Source: Terebella lapidaria (taxonomy: Eukaryota; Annelida; Polychaeta; Terebellida; Terebellidae). Taken from it: a DNA stretch of 64,000 nt. Positions 45,101-55,615 of this stretch are shown in pieces; within the stretch, counting starts at the first letter, position 1; every line of letters begins with the position of its first letter. The notes below the pieces were generated by a model. That model ran no database searches. It had not been told where the DNA came from and was given only the letters and a program-made list of their open reading frames with translations. The stretch spans positions 26,561,402-26,625,401 of the forward strand of contig OX424567.1 in the NCBI GenBank assembly GCA_949152475.1, written 5' to 3'. Made by a program: the position numbers and the translations under genes.

Positions 45101-46869
45101 GTGGACATGTTCTGCTCGGCAGCTTCGCCGTAACGCGAAATGAAGTCTGATTCTGCAAAGGGTGCATACTATAATATCAACTATACATGTATGATAACAT
45201 ACCGTATAACATGTATATATTAATATCATCCTTTCGATATATGTAATATGAACATCAAAAGTAATATGAAGACTGCAGTATTCAACACACTGAAACATTG
45301 CTAGGTATAACTCTAGAATCTGACCTTTCAAACCTCTGTTGGTGTGAAGATCGTGCAGCATCAAGTAGACCCCGTGATCTTGTGCAGCCGTCAGTCTGAA
45401 ATTATCCACGCGCCAGCCCCGTCATGTCATTTACCCCAGCCCTGTCGTGTCCTGTACGCGCTAGCCCCGTCATGTCATGTACGCGCTAGCTCCATCATGT
45501 CATGTACGCCCTAGCTCCGTCATGTCATGTATGCGCTAGCTCCGTCATGTCATGTGCGCGGCAGCCCCGTCATGTCATGTACACACCAGCCCCGTCATGT
45601 CATGAACGCGCTAGCTCCATCATGTCATGTACGCGCAAGCTCCGTCATGTCATGTACGAGCTAGCTCCATTATGTCATGTACACACTAGCCTCGTCATAT
45701 CATGTACGTGGTAGCTCCATCGTGTCATGTAAGCGCCAGCTCCATCATGTCATGTATGCGCTAGCTCCGTCATGTCATGTATGTGCTAGCTCTGTGATGT
45801 CATGCACGCGCCAGCACCATCATGTCATGTATGCGCTAGCTCCGTCATGTCATGTACGTGCTAGCTCCGTCATGTCATGTACACGCCAGCTCCATGATGT
45901 CATGTATGTGCTTGTATTCATTTGCGCTAGCTTCATTATGTCATGTACGTGCTAGCTCCATCATGTCATGTACGTGCAAGCCCCGTCATGTCATGTACGT
46001 GCCAGCCCCGTCATGTCATGTATGTGCCACGCCCGTCATGTCATGTACGTGCTAGCTCCATCATATCATGTACGCGCTAGCTCCATCATGGCATGTACGC
46101 GCAAGCCCCGTCATGTCATGTACGTGCCAGCCCCGTCATGTCATGTATGCGCTAGCTCCATCATGTCATGTACGCGCTAGCTCCATCATGGCATGTTCGC
46201 ACCAGCTCCATCATGTCATGCACGCGGCAGCTCCGTCATGTCATGTACAGCATTGAAATGTTGCTTAATGTATGTACTCAACTTTGTACTGGTTATCGTT
46301 TGCCACTTCGAATCAACAAGTAATATCCAAAATACCGGGAGATAATTTGAGATTAAACTTTCATTGAATAAAAACTTCTGCTATCAGAAATACTTGAATT
46401 AACCTGTAGGTGTTCTGGTTACAGATCATAACGCTAGGGAAAGATATTTTATCGCGGAATAGGATTTCCATGTCGATGTTCGTGTTGTACTCCAGGTAGT
46501 CACTGGTTCGCTGGAACACTTGGTAGACGAATATACCAACCGTCACCAGGAAACAGATGCACCACACGCTCCTTGGGGGGGGGGGGGGGGAGGGGTAGGC
46601 AGACAATACTTTTTAGAAAACATAAACACTACACCATGTTTCTAATGTTCGCATAAACTGCGAACTAAGCAGTAAACGATCAAAACAAAGTGATCAAATA
46701 TGATGGAAGATTTTTACCCTTTCATCAACTACCTTCTGATGAGAATGCCCTTGCCGAAGATGTATCGGACACCGTGAGCTGTCGTGTTCTGGGTGAATTC
46801 ATCCCACGTGACTGACACGGCCGTGAGATTCCGCTGTCTTACGACAGGGGGCGCTTTATTTGTCGCCAC
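36049..46869 (-). CDS. DEG/ENaC/ASIC-family sodium channel (11 exons recognised; first exon missing)
   Basis: Exons, in gene order: 46869-46733, 46571-46404, 45395-45325, 45146-45056, 44942-44818, 44725-44643, 43789-43691, 43375-43237, 38542-38296, 37982-36600, 36331-36049. All have AG/GT borders and matching phases, and total 2826 nt (941 codons plus stop). Hallmarks in order: the gating motif TTAHGVRYIF; TM1 (SVWCICFLVTVGIFVYQVF); FPSVMICNQNTYR; GCFWRGAPC; GLCYAFN; GLSLTLNVEYYEY; FSLAPSTHTYVRL; KPPYGVC; CGCVSAF; CDLPCQRTVY; RENFVQVDIFYPEL; then LLSEVGGFLGLLLGASVL with the GAS selectivity filter in TM2. Known family members are trimeric amiloride-sensitive Na+ channels of the plasma membrane. 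Length is well above the usual 500-650 residues because of the large exon 37982-36600. The donor after 43237 (phase 1) is the least certain junction. The start codon lies in an unidentified exon above 46869. Confidence 0.92.
36600..37982 (-). CDS. Single-exon ~461-residue ectodomain insertion in the channel
   Basis: This exon lies between the exon ending LSYATLTQHN...GEVLYR and the exon starting RENFV. In ASIC channels these two motifs are about twenty residues apart. Here 1383 bp with no phase change is added (acceptor ttatttacag, donor gtaata). The translation looks helical and hydrophilic, with stretches such as LEKRRLMELLRSREFSKAL and NRLFSKAKKALDQLHDIY. It has no obvious membrane segment. 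It holds at least six N-glycosylation sequons (NMT, NVT, NAT, NYS, NTS, NSS) and four Cys, fitting an extracellular site. No known domain was recognised. By position it would sit in the upper ectodomain, near the knuckle in ASIC structures. Confidence 0.85.
38570..39169. other. Intron sequence of gene A, nothing recognised
   Basis: AT-rich intronic DNA without a recognised repeat or ORF. Confidence 0.5.
39170..42420 (-). mobile_element. DIRS-type (tyrosine recombinase) retroelement fossil in an intron of gene A
   Basis: Minus-strand similarity is to YR retroelements. The RNase H region lies at about 40450-40860, with INFLDPEAASLALEHF and DHMSRTD (family consensus HLSRTD) and then WFPDLLGLLV, the usual end of that domain. 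A tyrosine-recombinase-like patch lies near 39570-39620 (LRPVTALCIRIRQTRK, then QMFVSF). The RT part would be upstream, in 41400-42420, but is weak by eye. The copy is old, with several breaks, and is split by MITE copy 2. Its outer limits are uncertain. It lies in the intron between exons 43375-43237 and 38542-38296 of the channel gene. Confidence 0.65.
40902..41392. mobile_element. MITE copy 2 (491 bp, TATGGCGC ends, 6-bp target duplication)
   Basis: This is the same family as 31733-32186: left end TATGGCGCCCTGTTCGTGCC, right end GTGGCACGAACGAAGCGCCATA. CAAGAC flanks it at 40896-40901 and 41393-41398. The internal array of catacgtatgagatactaag-type units is of similar size but differently arranged. 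It interrupts the DIRS-type fossil. ORFs of HTYEI repeats are artefacts. Confidence 0.9.
42421..43236. other. Intron sequence of gene A, nothing recognised
   Basis: AT-rich; the small ORF at 42665-42934 has scattered Cys codons but no channel motif or usable splice phase. Confidence 0.4.
43633..43726 (-). repeat. 47-bp tandem duplication spanning an exon-intron junction
   Basis: Two 47-bp units (43633-43679 and 43680-43726) each contain the last 36 bp of channel exon 43789-43691 and 11 bp of intron with the donor site gtatttcttcc. The gene-proximal unit is the functional exon end; the second lies in the intron and carries its own intact-looking donor. Confidence 0.85.
45405..46250. repeat. 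25-bp minisatellite in an intron of gene A
   Basis: Units of 25 bp with consensus near catgtcatgtacgcgctagc + tccgt repeat about 33 times with many variants. The array fills most of the intron between exons 46571-46404 and 45395-45325. Several plus-strand ORFs with a 25-residue period are artefacts of the period. Confidence 0.95.
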
Positions 46870-48464
46870 CTAATGGAAAATATAAAAACAGTAATACTGA
46901 TGGAGAACGTTTCTGATTCAAATAATATGCTTCGACTTTTTAGATGACGTATTCGAGATGTTTTTTAAAAAGTAGATGAACACCCCCCCCCCCCCCCCCC
47001 AGAAAAAATAAAAAATAAAATAAATGAATAAATAAATAATGTAAATAAAAAAAACTTGATTATTTGATATTTTTTACATACATACATACATACCATTGTG
47101 GTGGGTAAATTCAATTTCCTTTACATGTTGGTGAAATTGGTACAAAATATGAACATGGGCTGAAAACATCAGAGCATGTTCTTTCTTCAAATAAGTACGT
47201 AGAACTGTGGCAGCGAAACAGACGAAATGTATATGGGCCTGAAAATAAACAATACTTGCTAAGAACAATCTTCTGTGTGGAGCTCAGAGAATATTCCATA
47301 AAACTGCGTTGTGTTCGATTGGAGAGCTTGTCACTCATCCATGCTGCTTCGATTGTCAGAATTGTCCTGCCGTGGAAAGATACACTACTGAGCAGGCTGA
47401 AACAACATCGGGACGAGGACATGTCATTACTGGGTTACACCACTTGGCCCGGACGTGTTTCATGCGTCAATGCGTATTGTCCTTGTGGCGTAAGGATAAC
47501 CCAGATCTGATGAGTCAGATCAATGTTAATGATCATCAAAACTTGTTCAGAAACAGACTGTTCTCGTCTGAGTGATCAATCATGGTGACTAATTGATTTA
47601 TCCTATTGTCATTTTGAAGGTCTCTCTTTTGCGAAAAATGGACGAATACCCAATGAACCCCAGCACACTTCCTTGTAAAAATTTATATTTTTACATGTAA
47701 TAAAATTTAAATTCAATTTCAATTAAATCATAATTTTATTTCTCTATTACTGCTATTTGAAAGTATTGTTGGTGGATTTCTGCTAAAGCAGGTTTTTTTT
47801 TATATTCATAAGCAATACTCTTAAATACTCTTAAAATATTAATGCTAGTATAACTTGAAGCTAAGTGGGTAGGCCTAATCCCGGACTCCGGACGGTCCTA
47901 TAACCATGGTAACACACCATTTTGTTCTGGGTCTAGGTCAACGTCGAATCGAGGTATTTGTTTTCAATTGCAATACCAGCCCACTTAGCAACGCCATTGA
48001 ATTTTTGTTTATATTCCGTATGTCCCTGGCTAGGTAACGATTGGTACTGCAACATATAGTATCCAAAATGAAATCCTCGGTCCCTTCCTTGTGTTTATTC
48101 ATGATCAGAAATGGAATATAATGTATTCAGTAGGTTTCCTGTGTAAGGTTCGGGGCTGTATCTGTTGTATTAAATAATATCTCAAGGTATTGTGAACGAT
48201 CAAGAATATATATCGAAAGTCGAATAACGGCACATTTCGGGAACAACTTTAATAAAATACTTGGCCTCCCCGCCGCATGTTTGTGTGATTTCTAGTAAGG
48301 CCATGTTTTTTTCTTTGTTTCCCAACAACTTTTTTTTCGCAAAGTACCAGCCAACACAGAAAAAAAACACAGACGTTTATTATCACAATAACATCTTCAT
48401 TCACGAAGTAACTCATGCCAAAAATGTAAAATAAATGGTATTTGATCATTTGCTAAGCTATTAA
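46870..48464. other. DNA upstream of the first recognised exon of gene A
   Basis: This should hold, or lead to, the missing N-terminal exon and promoter of the channel gene, but no exon was recognised. It contains a poly-C run at ~46981-47000. ORFs near 47110-47575 on both strands have no family motif. Confidence 0.4.
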
Positions 48465-48881
48465 GGTAGTCCGCTCCAAACAGTGAGGGAAGGGGGTCAA
48501 AGGGTTTTCTAAAATAAATACCTGTATCAACATAATCTAGAGCTTCAAAATGATATATTTTATAGAGTAAATGTTCAGCATCCTAAAACTGAAAAGAAAA
48601 TAGGGGGTCACCGTATCCGTTCGCACGGAAAACACGATGCAAGATGTGAATATGGACCAAAAAATGTGCAAAAATGCCAGAATTTATGTCATTTTAGGTA
48701 AATATGTGTGATTTTGATCGAATATGTAGAAAAAACGAGCACGGTGACCCCCTATTTTCTCTTCAGTATTAGGATGCTGATCATTTACTCTATGAAATAA
48801 TGTTATTTTGCAGAGATAATATTTAAAAAATGACCTTTAAATTTTGACTCTCCGTTACCTCACTGTTTGTAGCGGACTACG
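48465..48881. mobile_element. MITE flanked by TTAA (417 bp)
   Basis: TTAA lies at 48461-48464 and 48882-48885. The ends are GGTAGTCCGCT at the left and AGCGGACTACG at the right, and the arms stay complementary far inward (for example agggggtcaccgt with acggtgaccccct), making one large foldback. TTAA target sites fit piggyBac or Kolobok superfamilies. No transposase is encoded. Confidence 0.8.
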
Positions 48882-48949
48882 TTAAGTACTTGATTGATAC
48901 ATAACAGAGGGGAAAACAGCAAAATGGAAACCAGTCACAATCGTTATCG

Positions 48950-50560
48950 ATGTTCAGTGTTTTGAGGGATGAAAAACACTGATTTTTAGGAGAAAAACAA
49001 TCAAAAAGTTTGTGTTTTTTTCTCAAAATAATTGCTATTTTCACCCGCCCGCTGACGGGAAACAAATAATAATAATAATAAAAAAAAAACACAGCCTAAC
49101 CTGATACCCCGGTGACTTTTTTTCCAATAGAAACTCTCATTCTGATTGCCTTCTACACAGGTACATGTTTTTTTCATCTATAATCTACATGTTTATATAC
49201 GGGTGAATTAATCTCGAGTTTACCGGACCGAGTAGACTGATTGATGAGAGCCGGCCCACTCGAAGGAAAAAAACGTGCTCTTCAGACATCGTGTCGAACA
49301 TAATTTATTCACGAGTTCAAAAGGTGATGGTAAAAATATGTGCCATACATCGCTCCTTATGTCAAGTCGAACTTCAATATTAACCATGACGTCACGAGTC
49401 AAATAAGTTCGTTGAATAAAACACAGCAAAAACGTTATGATTGCTGCTCGAAAACGCTTTGGAATAAGTGTACGTTATGGTTGCTGGTCAAGAACGCTTT
49501 GGAATAAGTTAAAATTATGGATACTGGTCGAAAACACGTTATGATTGCTTATTGCTTGTCTATAGAAAGTTTTGGAATAAGTCTACGTCACGACTGCTGG
49601 TCGAGAATGTTTTGCAATAAGTTTACGTTATGATTGCTGGTCCAAAACGTTTTGGAATAAGAGTACGTTATGACTGCTAGCCGAGAACGTTTATAACGTG
49701 TACGATATGATTAATGGTCTATAACGTTTTGGGAAAAGTGTTTTGGATGAATTTTACATTGTGATTGTTGTTCTAGAACGCTTTGGAATAAGTGTACGTT
49801 ATGATTGCTATTCTGGATCCTTTAAGAATAAATGTACGTTCTGATTGCTGTTTGAGAATGTTTTGAACTAAGTTTACGTTATGATTGCTGGTCAATAACG
49901 TTAGGAATAAATGTACGTTGTGATTGCAGGTCCAGGACGTTTCGGAATGAATGTACGTTATGATTGCTTTTAGAGAACGTTTTGCAATAAGTTTACATTA
50001 TGATTGCTGGTCGCAGACGTTTTGGAATAAGCTTACATTATGAATGCTGGTCTAGAACGTTTTGGCATTAGTGGACTTAATTGGAATAATTCGAATCGAT
50101 TTTCAGTGTTTTGAGGGATAAAAACACTGATTTTTTGAGAGAAAAACGACCAAAAAGTTTGTGTTTTTTTTCTCAAAATAATTGCTATTTTCACCCGCCC
50201 GTTGACGGGAAACAAATGATAATAAAAAAAAAAAACACAGCCTAAACTGGTACCCCGGTGACTTTTTTTCCAATAGAAACTCTCATTGTGATTGCCTTCT
50301 ACACAGGTACATGTTTTGTTCATCTATAATCTACATGTTTATATACGGGTGAACTAATCTCGAGTTTACCGGACCGAGTAGACTGATTGATGAAGCCGGC
50401 GCACTCGAAGGAAATAACGTGCTCTTCAGACATCGTGTCGAAATTAATTTATTCATATGGTAAGAATATGTGCCATACATCGCGCCTTATGTCAAGTCGA
50501 ACATCAATATTAACCATGACGTCACGAGTCAAAAAAGTTCTTTGAATGAAACACAGCAAA
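48950..50560. repeat. ~1.15-kb direct duplication carrying minisatellite and flank
   Basis: The block from ttttcagtgttttgaggga near 48952 through the start of the 40-bp array reappears from about 50100, at an offset of ~1145 bp, with small differences. Both copies lead into the same minisatellite, so the unit is flank plus array. Confidence 0.85.
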
Positions 50561-52290
50561 AAACGTTATGATTGCTGCTCGAAAACGCTTTGGAATAAGT
50601 GTACGTTATGGTTGCTGGTCAAGAACGCTTTGGAATAAGTTAAAATTATGGATACTGGTCGAAAACACGTTATGATTGCTTATTGCTTGTCTATAGAACG
50701 TTTTGGAATAAGTCTACGTCACGACTGCTGGTCGAGAATGCTTTGCAATAAGTTTACGTTATGATTGCTGGTCCAGAACGTTTTGGAATAAGAGTACGTT
50801 ATGACTGCTAGCCGAGAACGTTCAACGTGTACGATATGATTAATGGTCTATAACGTTTTGGGAAAAGTGTACGTTATAACGGCTGGTCGAGAACCTTTTG
50901 AAATAAGTTCACATTGTGATTGCTGGTCTAGAACGTTTTGGAATAAGTGTTTTGGATGAATTTTACATTGTGATTGTTGTTCTAGAACGCTTTGGAATAA
51001 GTGTACGTTATGATTGCTATTCTGGATCCTTTAAGAATGAATGTACGTTATGATTGCTGTTTGAGAATGTTTTGAACTAAGTTTACGTTATGATTGCTGG
51101 TTAATAACGTTATGAATAAATGTACGTTGTGATTGCAGGTCCAGGACGTTCTGGAATAAATGTACGTTATGATTGCTTTTCGAGAAGGTTTTGGAATAAG
51201 TTTGCATTATGATTGCTGGTCGCGAACGTTTTGGAATAAGCTTAAATTATGAATGCTGGTCTAGAACGTTTTGGAATAAGTGAACGTTATAACTGCTGGT
51301 CGAGAACGTTTTGGAATAAGTGTACGTTATGATTGCTGGCCTAAAACGCTTTGGAATAAGTTTACATTGTTATTGCTGGTCTAGAACGTTTTGGAATAAG
51401 TATTTTGGGTGAATTTTACATTGTGACTGCTGTTCTAGAACGTTTTGGAATAAGTGTACGTTATGATTGCTATTCTGGATCCTTTAGGAATAAACGTACG
51501 TTTTGATTGTTGTTCGAGAATGTTTCGAACTAAGTTTACGTTATGATTGTGGTCAATAACGTTTATGAATAAATTTACGTTGTGATTGAAGGTCTAGAAC
51601 GTTTTGGAATAAGTGTACGTTATGAGTACTTTTCGAGAACGTTTTGGAATGAGTTCACATTATGGTTGCTGGTCGAGAACGTTTTGGAATAAGTTTACAT
51701 CATGACTGCTGGTCTAGAACGTTTTGGAATAGGTGAACGTTATAACTGCTGGTCGAGAAAGTTTTGGAATAAGTGTGCGTTATGACTACTGGCCTAGAAC
51801 GTTTTGGAATAAGCTCACATTGTGATTGCTGCTCTAGAACGTTTTGGAAGAAGTGTTTTGGATGAATTTTACATTGTGATTGTTGTTCTAGAACGTTTTG
51901 GAATAAGTGTACGTTATGATTGCTATTCTGGAACCTTTAGGAATAAATGTACGTTTTGATTGCTGTTCGAGAATGTTTTGCACTAAATTACGTTATGATT
52001 ACTGGTCAATAACGTTTATGAATGAATGTACGTTGTGATTGAAGGTCGAGAACGTTTTGGAATAAGTTTACATTATGATTGCTGGTCGAGAACGATTTGG
52101 AATAAATTTGCATTATGATTGCTTGTCGAGAACGTTTTGGAATAAGCTTGCGTTATGATCGCTGGTCGAGAACCCTTTTGAACTAAGTTTACGTTATGAT
52201 TGCGTGGTCAGTAACGTTTACGAATATACTCTGTGATTGCAGGTCTAGAATTTTTTGGAATAGGTGTACGTTATGATTGCTTACGTGGAA
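49410..52290. repeat. ~40-bp minisatellite, two blocks
   Basis: Units resemble gaacgttttggaataagtgt followed by acgttatgattgctggtcga. They run from about 49410 to 50070 and again from about 50560 to 52290, with many variants. They are interrupted by the duplicated ~480-bp flank. No coding content. Confidence 0.9.
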
Positions 52291-52695
52291 CAAGTTCCCT
52301 GGATTGCCCCGGACTGGCTTGGACGTCTTAACTAACCAGGTGTGTCCATCATACCTCTCAGGACAAAAGCTCCAGTCATACATCACCGGGTCAGGGGGCG
52401 GGTGAGCTGAGGAACAAGTTCCCTGGATTGCCCTGGACTGGTTTTGACATCTTAACTAACCTCGTGTAGCTATCATACTTCCCCGGACAAAAGCTCCAGT
52501 CATACATCACCAGGTCAGGGGGCAGGTGAGCTGTGGAACAAGTTCCCTGGGTCACCCCCGGACAAAAGCCCCAGTCATACATCACCAGGTCAGGGGGCAG
52601 GTGAACTGTGGAACAAGTTCCCTGGATTGTCCCGGACTGGCTTTTGGACGTCTTAACTAACCTCGTGTTGTCATCTTACTTCCCCGGACAAGCTT
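52288..52695. repeat. ~123-bp tandem repeat, about three and a half units
   Basis: Units contain aacaagttccctgg, ttaactaacc, acaaaagc(t/c)ccagtcata and catcac(c)aggtcagggggc. On the minus strand the units stay open and read MYDWSFCPG, LVKTSKPV and GNPGNLF. The last unit ends in a good-looking donor (CAC|gtaagc). It may be a duplicated exon of an unknown gene or chance openness in a GC-richer repeat. Confidence 0.7.
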
Positions 52696-54390
52696 CGGTA
52701 TTGTTCTGAAATAAAAAGGATTCGTCAATATTGATATAAGACAATTTACGAGTTTTCTCCGTCATGATGCGAATAAGAAATATTGTTCTTGTCTGTACAA
52801 AATTGTGAATCATATGTACCACGTGCTTGGATTCTATGTAATTCATGGAGTGTCTTTGCATTGTACCACAAACATGAAGAAAATGAGACATCGGTAAGCA
52901 AGAGTACACCCCTCATCCACCCCAGATATATCAATTGCAAGAGAAAGCTCCTCGCCGCGCCTCACCTGACCTACCCCAGGCAACCCCCCCCCCCCCCCCA
53001 CCTCCTCCCACACCCTCCAAATGTTTCACGTTTCGGGTCACGTAACCACTGACGTATACATACGTCAGTTTCACATTTCAAGGCATCGAAATACAAGTCG
53101 ATTTATTTGGAATCACGTGACTTCATATTAACATAATGAGTTATACTTTTTATTTACAAGAATTGTGATTCACATTTTTCAACGCTTGCCTGAATCACAA
53201 AAACATACCCAGTTTCAACATCGCTCTTGATGTATAGAGGTTAATACCTCGTGCAAGTCAATCGAGGTTAATAGAAATTAGACCCAAGAGAGAAATGATA
53301 AACGTCAATGTGTTTCACATATTAAATAGGCAGATAATGCAGATACAGTTAATCCTCATTAAAACTAATCCTGGTAACACACTAAAGCTATATATGTATA
53401 AAATACATATATGTAGGCCCATACTACACCTAGGGGGTCAATAATATTATACGTGTTGTTCAAACATCTACGTTGTCACGACGACAACACACATAATAGT
53501 CAATATTAATAGCCTGTGTAGTAGCTGAACCGTATCAATTGTCATGATCTCATAGAAAAGATGTAAGGCATGTTGTTGTTGGCTTATACGGTAAGAAATA
53601 AAACTCCTTGTTTTGTAGCAAGTGTGTCACAAAATTTAGGCATACCAACAAAAGATAATGCCCCCTTATGATAAAAACTTGAATATCGGACCATTTACAG
53701 GAGTTAACGCATCAGTGGTGAACGGCAAATATTTAGTTCATACTGTAGTGGTAACGCGGTCATATCATATATTTGCACGCCGTTGAACTAACACAGGGTG
53801 CCTTGAATACCTAGGTCTAGATGTGACAGATTTCAAGGACACGAGGCCATAGAATAAACAATGGACTGTAGAACCCGCCCTGTGGAAGAAATTGATCACT
53901 CTTCGCACCGCCCTCCATTGCTGTATGTTAATATTACTCAGGCTTATGGCGTCAGAAATGTGAAGCACTGAAAGTAATAGATCGATAGATAACCACGGAG
54001 ACAGTAAAACAGTACCCGTTCACCTCATGATGAATATGTCACGTGAAAAAAGAGAATTATTGCTGGCGTTCTGCTGTCGGTGACACCGCAGATTTAGGCT
54101 GGTTGGGACGCGGATCGGACGTAAAACTATCTGGGCTCTGAAACAGAAAGTTCAGAGGTGTGTTAATTCATCCCTCTCAATTTAGTCAGGAATTCGTGAC
54201 GTCATAGCGTTCTGCGGCTACCGCAAACGTTTGCCTGAATCGTGACCATGACTGAAGGTTGGTGCCTCATACTTTCAAAATTGTGAAATTGACACAGAAA
54301 TATTCGGCCTTGTACATCTTAATCAGTCATACATTTTTGTAGAAAGGATATTATCGACTGTATAAGCAATATTGTACTCTTATCATTTTT
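52696..54390. other. Unassigned DNA between genes A and B
   Basis: No gene is recognised. A poly-C run lies at 52984-52999. The promoters of both divergent genes could lie in or near this interval. Confidence 0.4.
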
Positions 54391-55010
54391 TGGTTACCGG
54401 ACCTATGGTCCGATAACCTGTTGCCGTAGGGTTGCGTCCGTCGTCCGTCCTTCCACATTTTTAGCTTTAAAGTTTATAGTCGAATTTTTCAAAAAATTTG
54501 CACAAAAATGCCTAAAAATATTTCAAAAGGAAGGTATTTTTAAGTTTTTTTATTTATTTATTTTTTATATATTATCTAACTATTCGACTAGTTTTGAGAT
54601 TTTCTTTATTTGAGAACATGGTCATTGGAGTCCTTCACATTGTTTGTAAAGATGGAGTGCCTTGAATCGTTCGAAAGGCCCAAAATATAGGCTCAAAAGG
54701 CCCGAAAAGGCCCAAATTTCAAATTTTGGCTGTTTTCTCGAAAAGTACCTGATCGGATGTGAGAAAAAGTGGCTTGAATTTATCGATAGGCCCAAAATCT
54801 AGGCTCAAAAGGCCCAAAATTGCCCCAAAATTCAGGATTTGGCTGTTCTCTAGAGAACATGCTAATTAGGGTTCTTGATATTGTTTATAAAGATGGAGCG
54901 CCTTGACTAAATGAAAAGGTCCGATATGCGGGCTCGAAAGGCCCCAAAAAACCTGATATGCAAAATTGCCATAACAGGCAAAAACGTTTGTACATGTTGC
55001 CTATTTTGTA
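54390..55010 (-). repeat. Family R end block plus related 'aggcccaaaa' repeats
   Basis: Bases 54392-54545 are the reverse complement of the R end at 13200-13390 (ggttaccggacctatggtcc, then gcgtccgtcgtccgtcc). Three imperfect ~140-bp repeats with aaaggcccaaaa follow up to about 54950. Confidence 0.7.
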
Positions 55011-55615
55011 CTATCATATAACTTGAATACATCTATGTATTCAATTCTATACCGTACTCTATACAATTATATGTTATTATAAGCTGATCTCAGACGACCT
55101 TTAAGGCTAAGTCTCAATGTCACAAGGACCTGAAATGTGTGAACTGGCCTTTTAGATAGAGCTTATGCTTACATCATGGGCATTGATGAATCTCAAGGTC
55201 ATATCTGACCTGTGCTTAAACCAAAACCGTCTAGTAAACTATCATAGCCATTGGGCTACATTGTACTACTAAGTAATTGGTAAAATAGTAAAGGCCAGAC
55301 CAAAATGTAAACTTTGTCTGGATCTTCATCTAAAGTTTTCTCGAAAACACGTATAGACTTTGTTGTGGCTTTGAGATATCACATATGTGATAATATTCAA
55401 TTCAAAGACACAAATTATCATAAAGCAATAAAACCAACGAAAGCATACACATGCATACATATCTTATGATGGATATAGAAGGGTCTATAATAGTAATGGC
55501 AATAATGTGTCTTTTCTATGTGGGCCTAGGATTGTTGCATACATGTCCATGAAAGTTGGTCGACAGACGTCGATTTCAAATGTAAGCCTAAATGAATTCC
55601 GTATTGATAAATGCT

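Noticed and set aside
45405-46250. Possible CRISPR-like array
   Set aside because: Units abut with no unique spacers, and the genome is eukaryotic.
45502-46256. Five overlapping plus-strand ORFs with a 25-residue repeat (MYALAPSCHV type)
   Set aside because: The 25-bp minisatellite keeps three frames open by period alone; it lies in an intron of the minus-strand channel gene.
47111-47575. Possible missing N-terminal exon of the channel or a separate small gene
   Set aside because: No motif, hydrophobic pattern or phase-0 donor fitting the exon at 46869 could be supported.
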